Of a stretch of 64,000 bases of DNA, positions 57,148 to 64,000 are shown one piece after another (position 1 is the stretch's first letter; the number at the start of each line of letters is the position of its first letter). Location: NCBI GenBank assembly GCA_021234155.1, contig JAJEKV010000025.1, forward strand, positions 3,933,773 to 3,997,772. The letters run 5' to 3'. The DNA is from Isoetes taiwanensis (lineage: Eukaryota > Streptophyta > Lycopodiopsida > Isoetales > Isoetaceae). Made by a program: the position numbers and the translations under genes. The notes beneath the pieces are model-generated. The model was not told the DNA's origin. It was given only the letters and a program-made list of their open reading frames with translations, and did no database searches.

Positions 57148-59609
57148 CCCCTAGAGTAGAACTCTCTTCAGAAGATAAAGACACCAACGAGGTGCAACGA
57201 GATTACACATTCTCTAGCCAGTCCACCAAGAAATTCAAGGTGGATTATGGTTTGAGAGCATGCTCCTCTGTAAGAAGAAGGAACCTTATGGACGAGCACA
57301 AAATGAGAAGACTTTAAGAACTAAATGTTGCTCGTTAGGTTGCATCAACAAATTCAACATGTCTAAATTACGAGCAATTAGAGACAACTACAGTTCAATG
57401 ACACTGGCAGACCAGAATGCCTACTTGGCCTATCATGTAAGACCAGACTGCAACACCTTTTTGCACTATATTAACCGCGAAGAACTTTGCCAGAAATGCT
57501 TTATGGTTTTCCACCGTTTAGGGTCCACCAGAATGTCTAGAGTACACAAAAAAGACCGGACAAAAATCCAAAGAATTGATGATCATTGTGGACCAAGAAG
57601 AGTTGTAACCATACATGCCCTTGTCACCGTGGTCATGGATGGAGAAATATTTTAGAGAAACATGTGAGAAGTCGCCTAACAAAGAACATGTATCATTTGA
57701 CGATAACATCACCAAAAGGATGTTTTTAATGAGTACAAAGAGACTTGCACTCGGTTTCAAAGACATCTCTTACTCACACTTCACCGAAGTGTGGAAAAGT
57801 GAATTCGGTCTTGTGAAAATTCCCGTGAGACATAGAATGTCCGCTTGCTCAAGGTGTGCGTAATTAAAGAGTCAACGAGAAACTGCAAAGACAGAGGTCG
57901 AAAGAAGTAAGCTCATGCTCTCCAATCTTTCACTTATTTTAAAGAAAATGCTTTGACCTGATTACTTCTACAGATATTGTGCAACAGAACCTTGCCAGAC
58001 ATCGTGAACAACAAGCAGCAGAGAGAAGAAAGCTTGCCAAGCACGTAAAAAATCTCTTGAACATGCTTCGCAAAGATATGTCTTGTGATTGATGGAATGT
58101 ATAAAAAAAAAACTACTCTACCCCATTTCTTGAACATTCCTAAAGATGTGCCAGAGGAATGTTTTGTTAAGGTCCACCTTGTAGGAGCTATGGTCTTCAA
58201 AGGAAGTCTAAAGTGCAAAATATTTTTGACGTATCCAAACTTGCATGGTGACCAACCTCACAATTACAATTCTTAACAAGGTCTCCGCGAAAGCAAGAGC
58301 GCTTACCACCGGTTTGCTTTACCCGCAACTTGACAATACTATAAGGGAGAACAAGTATCAAACACTCTTTGCTTACTGTGCCATGTTAGTGGATCTAGGG
58401 ATCTTTAGAAAAGTGAAGCTCGGTTTCTTACTTGTAGGCCACACTCATAATCAGATTGACCAAATGTTCAAAGAGATTTTCTCGTAAGTCCTTAGAAGGA
58501 AGAAGGCTTTTTCTCTTCCTACTTTAGTTCGAATTATTGAAGATTTTTACACTCCCACTCCAAAGGATCGATCTTCTTAAAGAGACTACTTGATTTCGTG
58601 AGAGTTTGTTTTCTCTCAACGCTCGATAGAGAATAAGTCAGAACAAGTTGAATGATCTCACCTTTCAACATCACATCAAGTTCTACTTGAAGGATGGACA
58701 AAGCTTCTTCTGAGGGGAAGAAGTATACCACAACTAAGGACCGAGTCCACCGAGGGATTACGCTTCCTTAAATATATTCCGCACACTTCCTTCATAGAAC
58801 GTCTTTGGCGGCTTCCTCTCAAAAATCCTAAGGAGTCCAAGCGAAGAAAAGTACCCCAAGTGTCATCCTTAAAAGCCATTGAAAATGGAATTTCCTCAGG
58901 TTTTAAGTACTTCTTAGAAGAAGATCGGATGTGGTGGAGTAATTTCTTTCTCGAACAGAAAATTGTTGTACAAAATATAGCTCTAAGACAGTTGCAAGAA
59001 CCATTTCAATGGCCTAACACCTTCCATCAACCCCAGCACCAAGCAGGTCCATGCAATGCTACATTAGCACCTGCAGTAGAAGAAGACGAGGATCAAGTCA
59101 TGTACCTCGGACCAAGACGCAGGAATGAGCCTCAAGGTAACATCACAGAAATTGCCAAAGGTATGCTGATTGCTCTTCCAACTGAGGAGGATGACAAAGG
59201 TCGACCTTTCTGGATAGCAAAAGTGCTTGACACAGTCAAGGAGGAAGGTTTAGTCAGTAAACTCAAGATTCATTGGTTTGCAACACGCTCAGAAAATGCT
59301 TTTGAAGGTAGATATGAGTTAGAAATGAGAAGCCAAGGAAAAGGGAGAAAGTCCAAGAAGGTGGGTTGTAGGGATGAGCTGAACCTTAATGACGTGACTA
59401 TATTGTGCTATGATTTTAAATTGAAATCTGACAATCGTCTACGCCAGAGGACTATCAATTTGCTTAAAAAAGCTTGTAGTTACGAAGAAGAGGATGAAGA
59501 AGGAAGTGGTGGTGGCAATGCTTCACCATCTGTTAATAGTGATGAGGAAGACAATCAAGCACTTCCTCGAGTGACAGTGAAAAAGGTGAAGGTGATGAAG
59601 ATGGCATAA
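57148..59609 (+). pseudogene. decayed gene with DUF7869-like core
   Basis: Plus-strand blocks in order: KTKCCSLGCINKFNMSKLRA; LCQKCFMVFHRLGSTRMSRV; VWKSEFGLVKIPVRHRMSAC; TTLPHFLNIPKDVPEECF with VKVHLVGAMVFKG; QLDNTIRENKYQTLFAYCAM and LVGHTHNQIDQMFKEIFS. The last two (QLDN..xENKN..., xVGHTHxDIDQxF) are, to my knowledge, the signature of the DUF7869 group, which is common in animals, algae and some plants and behaves like mobile DNA. The last 249 codons (58860-59609) are open, with GRPFWIAKVLDTV and an acidic tail. Elsewhere frameshifts and stops are many. Its biochemical role is unknown. Confidence 0.75.
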
Positions 59610-60460
59610 ATGAATATGATGACATCCTGGATCCCTCCTTCATCACTCCTCACACTTTTGTACATAACTGAGTCTTAAAAAACGACTGTAAATTTTGTAT
59701 GTGAATATGAAGATTCTATCTTCAAATTTTGAGAATACTACAGTTTCAGTTACAGACTTTACTTCAATTTTTTGTTAAATATTTTATCCTCTGAAATTAG
59801 AGTTTCTCTCTTAAAACATACTTCAAGAACATTCTATTTGCTAAGAAAATTGACACTTTGAAAAAGTCAATTCTTTCGTTGCACAAAAAATTTAGTCATT
59901 TTTGGGGGGGGGGGTGGTCAAAATAGAATTTCATGCATCCTTTTTTTTTAACCTCGTTTTACCCCCTTTTTTGTAAAAAAAAGGAATCTTTGAGGAATAT
60001 TCCTTTTGCTCTCGTTTCGATGATTTGCTCCCGTTTAGTTTAATACGCAATCTTGTTTTAAGGTTATTTGTCTTGGGGAGCTTTTGTGCATGGGAGGGAA
60101 TATCTCTGAAGCCCTAAAGATTTGCATCTCTATTGATATTTTCAAGCCACTTCTACGTACTGTCTTTTTCAAGGACTTTAACAAAAATGTAATAGTGTTT
60201 CTTCTCACTATTTCTGGTTTCTCCATCCCCCGATCTAATTGTAGAGTTAGGGTGCATGCATGGGATGTGTGGCCAGGCCACTCTTTGGTTTTTGAGTAGG
60301 ACAAGGCATATGAAAAAAATGGGAAAGACATTCTGATTGGATCTGATGATGGGAATTTTATGGAGGTTGGTTCTTCTTGGAAACCAACTAAGAAAAAGGC
60401 TTTTTCTACTGCATCTGCCTACAGAGGCAAATGTTCTTCACAAGTTTATATGGTTGTCAA
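59610..60460. other. no gene recognised
   Basis: Contains homopolymer runs of G, T and A (about 59900-59990). A plus-strand frame near 60084-60300 reads FKDFNKNVIVFLLTISGFSI and HAWDVWPGHSLVFE, without a family I can name. Confidence 0.45.
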
Positions 60461-60479
60461 GTTTTAGGATTACAGAAAA

Positions 60480-61486
60480 GATGGATTGAATTGATGAGAA
60501 TAGCCCTCACCGTAGCACACAGATATAAGCCTCAAAAAGGCATAAACAGACATAGATGCAACCCATAGCCAAGAGTCACGATTATGGCTCTTGGGCTAGA
60601 TCGGTGAGGTGTGCATGCAGTGCCACCTGAATCTGCCACATGGGCATATATTCTAACATTCCCATTGCACTAATGCACACTTGCAAACTAATATTAAAAA
60701 CAATACTAAATTATCATACTAACCACGAAGAACCACTCAACACTTAGCAACGAGATGTCGAGGTTTCTTACAATAGTAGCAAGTTCTTTCTCTTCTAGAT
60801 TGTACCACAAAAGTTGAGGTTGCAGGTTCCTCCTTTGTCTTTTGCTTTGCACCCTCGGTAAGAAGAGCTTGGATCGCATCTTGAGGAGTTAAAGCATTAT
60901 TGCTCAAAAGATTATACGATAGTGCATCATAAACTTTTGGCAATTCTTTAACAAGAACAGCTACGCCTTCATCAGCTGCCTATAAGTCTCAAATCCAATA
61001 ATAGTCCGTAGGAACACCATGGTAGACTTGCCTTTATCTCTATAAATACTTTCCAGGAAATTCTAGATCTCTTTGATAGTTTTGAAGGTAAGGATAGTTG
61101 GAGCAATAATATCACCTAAGCATTGGTGAATTATGGCACGGGCTCTGGCATTTTCTTGCTCCCACTTAGTCGCAATATCAGGATTGGTAGATTTAACTTC
61201 TTGATCGTTGATGATATTTGCCTTCCAAGAGTAAAAAAATCACTCAGATCTTCCAAATATAGAATTTATCACCATCAATTTTCTCCATTGTTGCAAGAGA
61301 TAGTGCTTGATAGGTTACAGATGAAGCCATAAATTTTCTTCACAAATATTAGGTTGCACACATATTCAAGTTCCTTACTTCCTCCCACATGAATACATGC
61401 AGACACAACTCAAGAGTCACGATTGTGGCCCTTGGGCTAGATCGCTGAGGTGTGCATATAGTGCCATGTGGGCATATATTTTAACA
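60480..61486 (-). mobile_element. short Copia-type element carrying only gag
   Basis: Direct repeats start TGTTA(A/G)AATATATGCCCA on the minus strand at 61486 and at 60658 and share about 90-100 bp (TGCACACCTCASCGATCTAG, CCCAAGRGCC). Between them lies a gag-like coding region and nothing else, so pol is absent. This fits the TR-GAG class of non-autonomous elements. The inner ends of the LTRs and a primer site are not clear. Confidence 0.6.
60737..61330 (-). pseudogene. Copia-type gag with zinc knuckle
   Basis: It starts MASSVTYQALSLATMEKIDG followed by DKFYIW, the typical opening of UBN2/Copia gag. It is then broken by stops, reopens as LVKELPKVYDALSYNLLSNN with TPQDAIQALLTE, and ends in CYYCKKPRHLVAKC, a CX2CX4HX4C zinc knuckle. 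Length (about 198 codons) is near that of a gag domain alone. Stops such as the one after IWKI make it inactive. Confidence 0.8.
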
Positions 61487-61489
61487 ATA

Positions 61490-62500
61490 GTAGATACTCC
61501 GAAGAAGTGCCTTCGACTCTTGCCTTAGCTTTGGAGTATCTTCTGCCATCGATAGCTCTCTCTGCTGAAGATCAATTTCCCCTTTTACCTTCTCTGCTCA
61601 AGAGGCATGCCCACCTTGTTGGACTGCCCATGTTCCTCCTGTGATATGCCAACAGATCTGGATGATCCACTACTGTAAAGAAGGTACTAGGAGCCCTTTG
61701 TTGGGCTACCCATCTTTCTCTAATGACATGCCCTCAGATCCTCTTGGCTACCGGTAGCCCCCAACTCAACAAGAGACCTATTGACACTTCATCCGAAGCA
61801 AAACAACTCAACAAAGTTTTATCTCTACAAGAACTTTCTTCGCGGCCAACCCAATCAAGTTCCAAATTCCTAATATGCTGGATGTGGTTTGGGAGACAGA
61901 TCTGATCAGAATCTCTCCATCTCTTCTAGTCTTGAACCTCTTACTCGTATAGCATGCAACTCCAAGAAGATTGACCCAGAGAAGGAAGTTGGGAACACAG
62001 AGGCATTGAATCCAAGAGATCATATGGGAGTTGTGAACATAATGGTAGTGCCTCCTATTACCGAGAGCTGTGATTCATTATTGTCTAAGAATCTAGCTGG
62101 GAAAAAGAAGGAAAAATCTAATGGGAAGAAATCTGAAAAACATCCATCTGAAGCTTCAATTGCCAATGTTTCCTGGAGCACTCTTTGGAGCAAGGTAATA
62201 GGTCTTATCAATATACAATGATCAGAACAGTCTTCTTTTGTTGCGAAAGCTAAAGATTTATTACAAGTTTTAAAGTTCGTAAGTAACCTTCCAAGAACTA
62301 TAGAAAAGTTAATAAAAATTTGAAAATGGGGGGGGGGGGTCACCATTAATAAGAGTGGCTCATTAAAAATAGGAATAATGACTAGGGATATTCTCTCATG
62401 CCTGCGAGCATCTTACCTTTTTAAACCCCATTTTAACTCGTCTTTCCTGATTTTGCCCTAAATCGCCTTCTTAGACCCTAAGGAGATCTTTGACTTAAAG
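61490..62500 (+). other. unassigned, possibly coding in the past
   Basis: Plus-strand frames at 61723-61905 and 61889-62221 (the second with AGKKKEKSNGKKSEKHPSEA) are hydrophilic but match no family I know. A G homopolymer lies near 62330. No neighbour suggests a role. Confidence 0.3.
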
Positions 62501-62525
62501 AAATCAGTTTTCTCATCGAAAAGAT

Positions 62526-63213
62526 ATGGCATGGACTAAATGCACAGTGAGGAAGGTTAGGAGCCCAAGACCAAGGGCAAGCATGGCGGAGATTGCAGCA
62601 GGAAGCGACAAGAAGATCCCGGAACATCTGCGACCAAGATTGGGCGAGGGCAATGAACAAGCAGCTATGACTCGTCGGACGAATCTTACCATACCACGGA
62701 TGAGCAAGCACCCAGAAGCTCATCCAACTCTTTAATAAAACAGACAAATAGTTGGCCTGAAGTCACCCCCTCAGCACGACAGCCAACAATAGTAGGCGGA
62801 GGAGTAGCAGCAGCAGGAGCAGCAGCAACGACAGCATGTGGCCTCAAAGAAGAGGAAGGGGAATGAAAAAGTAGCAGAGTGCGAGAAAGTAAGGCAGATG
62901 TTCTAAAAACCACACAAAAACCAAACCATGAGTCGGAGGAGGAGGAAGTGGAAGAAGTCGAAGAAGAAGAATTGGAGGAAGAAGTTGGAGAGCCATTAGA
63001 CCCCAATGCTCGATCGCCATACCCCATGTAGCTAAAGCCACCCAAGATGACGAAAAAGGAAAAGGCGGGAGAGAAAGCCTTCAAGCTCAAGTACGATATC
63101 AAGTTCAAGAAGAAGAAGGCAGCCTTCAAGATTTATTTCGGGCGGTGGACCAAGTACAACGATTGCTGCTGCAAGCAGAATGTACCAAGGTTCGTGAAGG
63201 GTGGTAAGCCGTA
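62526..63213 (+). pseudogene. unknown broken gene, histone-tail-like start and acidic/basic blocks
   Basis: The first frame begins MAWTKCTVRKVRSPRPRASM and runs 69 codons. After stops, the same strand gives an acidic block (SEEEEVEEVEEEELEEEVGE) and then a Lys-rich block (MTKKEKAGEKAFKLKYDIKF then KKKKAAFKIYFGRWTKYNDC). The opening resembles the N-terminus of histone H3 at seven of ten positions but the rest does not. No domain was recognised. A gag-like or nuclear protein of an element is possible. Confidence 0.3.
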
Positions 63214-63479
63214 GAACCTAAGCACCCTCCACTTCAACTGAGAATGCCGAAGAGGGTCCACCATGGATCTAATTCTAAGCACAGCGAGTATTTCGAGAGA
63301 TTTGACACTTCCAGCAGCGTATGAATCTCTTGATCAGGAAGGCACCTTTTGAGCGCCTGCTTCGAGAATCCGCAAAGCTAAAAATTAGGCTATCTTTCTT
63401 TTGTAAAATTTTGCAACTATGTATGTATAGATCTCCTAAACTAATAGAAACTATGTTAAATTTTGTTGATATTAGAAGT

Positions 63480-63805
63480 AAATTAGTCAAAGTTTCAGTG
63501 ACCCGGGTCATTCCGTGCCTGGGAGGCCTTTCCACATTCGGCGATACCCTCTCCATGCAAAGTAGCCTGTTTTGTCCAAAAACTTGCGTAAATGTATTAG
63601 ATCAATTAGATGTAAGCTAATAGATCACTCGAACTACTTAAAATATGCACATTATTATTTGATATAACCAAAGAGATCAAAGTTCGACCAAAAACCAATC
63701 CACCTGGGTCACTCCGTTCCTGAAGGCCCTCCCACATTCTCCGAGAGCCCCTCTGCACGAAGTAACCCAAATTGACCCAAAATTGTCCAAAAATCACTCA
63801 ATAAG
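63480..63805. repeat. diverged ~205-bp tandem repeat
   Basis: Two units share TCAAAGTT, CCxGGGTCAxTCCGT-CCTG, CCxCATTC and TTGTCCAAAAA. They adjoin the integrase fragment at the right edge. Confidence 0.7.
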
Positions 63806-63808
63806 CCA

Positions 63809-64000
63809 CTTCAGTATATATCTTTGATGAATATCTTTGCAATATCCGTTCTAGTAGCCGTAGTTCTGGTTGGCATGAAATGAGCTTCCTTAGTGAGACG
63901 ATCCATTACAACATAAATGGAATCATATCCTGCTCGAGTTCTGGGCAAACCCACAATAAAATCCATACAGACACTTTCCCATTTAGCATCTGGGATATCC
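63809..64000 (-). CDS. Ty3/gypsy integrase core, partial at window edge
   Basis: The minus strand gives one uninterrupted frame of 64 codons from the edge: WESVCMDFIVGLPRTRAG, YDSIYVVMDRLTKEAHFMPT and TDIAKIFIKDI. This is the start of the rve catalytic core, with the first catalytic Asp in MDFIVGLP and a second conserved block in VVMDRLTK. It stops being recognisable near 63809, so the 3' part is missing or displaced here. Gene start and upstream pol lie beyond the window. Confidence 0.85.

Overview
The window looks like nuclear DNA of a land plant. It holds R2R3-MYB genes with the plant three-exon structure (133, 130 and about 400 bp exons), AT-rich intergenic DNA, long tetranucleotide microsatellites, and many decayed transposons nested in one another. 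A seed-free vascular plant such as a fern is my best guess from the element mix, but nothing here proves it. Only one ordinary host gene appears intact, the MYB at 18.0-19.0 kb. Almost everything else is mobile DNA or its remains.

Layout. 1-4.5 kb: minus-strand Ty3/gypsy remnant (RT, protease, gag, possible LTR). 5.4-6.0 kb: gypsy integrase tail. 6.5-17.3 kb: two diverged direct copies of a host segment. These are interrupted by a complete pogo-type transposon (8231-12904, 13-bp terminal inverted repeats, TA duplication), a piggyBac-like non-autonomous element (13923-14926, TTAA duplication) and a LINE fragment. 18.0-19.0 kb: intact MYB. 22.9-25.7 kb: second, minus-strand pogo-type transposase, broken by a 322-bp MITE. 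26.98-29.1 kb and 38.1-42.1 kb: two copies of an unusual multi-exon gene family. 29.5-30.6 kb: MULE transposase remnant. 32.7-33.8 kb: MYB pseudogene; 35.6 kb: third MYB scrap. 42.1-54.0 kb: large element with 1.7-kb long direct repeats. 54.0-59.6 kb: decayed gene with a DUF7869-like core, split by a gag-bearing LTR element. 60.5-61.5 kb: short Copia-type gag element. 63.8-64 kb: gypsy integrase running off the window.

The most interesting content is the gene family at 27-29 kb (plus strand) and 38-41 kb (minus strand). The better-preserved 5' part encodes a ParB/Srx-like domain behind a classical nuclear localisation motif. The 3' exons encode a permuted (beta-class) DNA amino-methyltransferase: motif IV first, then motif X and the SAM-binding motif I. 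Exon junctions are shared between the copies. ParB-like plus N4/N6-methylase fusions are known to me from bacteria and phages; an intron-bearing plant version is unexpected. Each copy carries its own perfect palindrome, repeated about 12 or 20 times and only in introns and flanks: GGTATAAATTTATACC at the first locus, TGTATTCCGGAATACA at the second. The co-occurrence suggests protein-DNA recognition, but that is inference. Both copies are damaged.

Many nonsense codons in the transposon relics are explained by C-to-T change at positions where a homologue in the window has Gln or Arg, as expected from deamination of silenced, methylated repeats.
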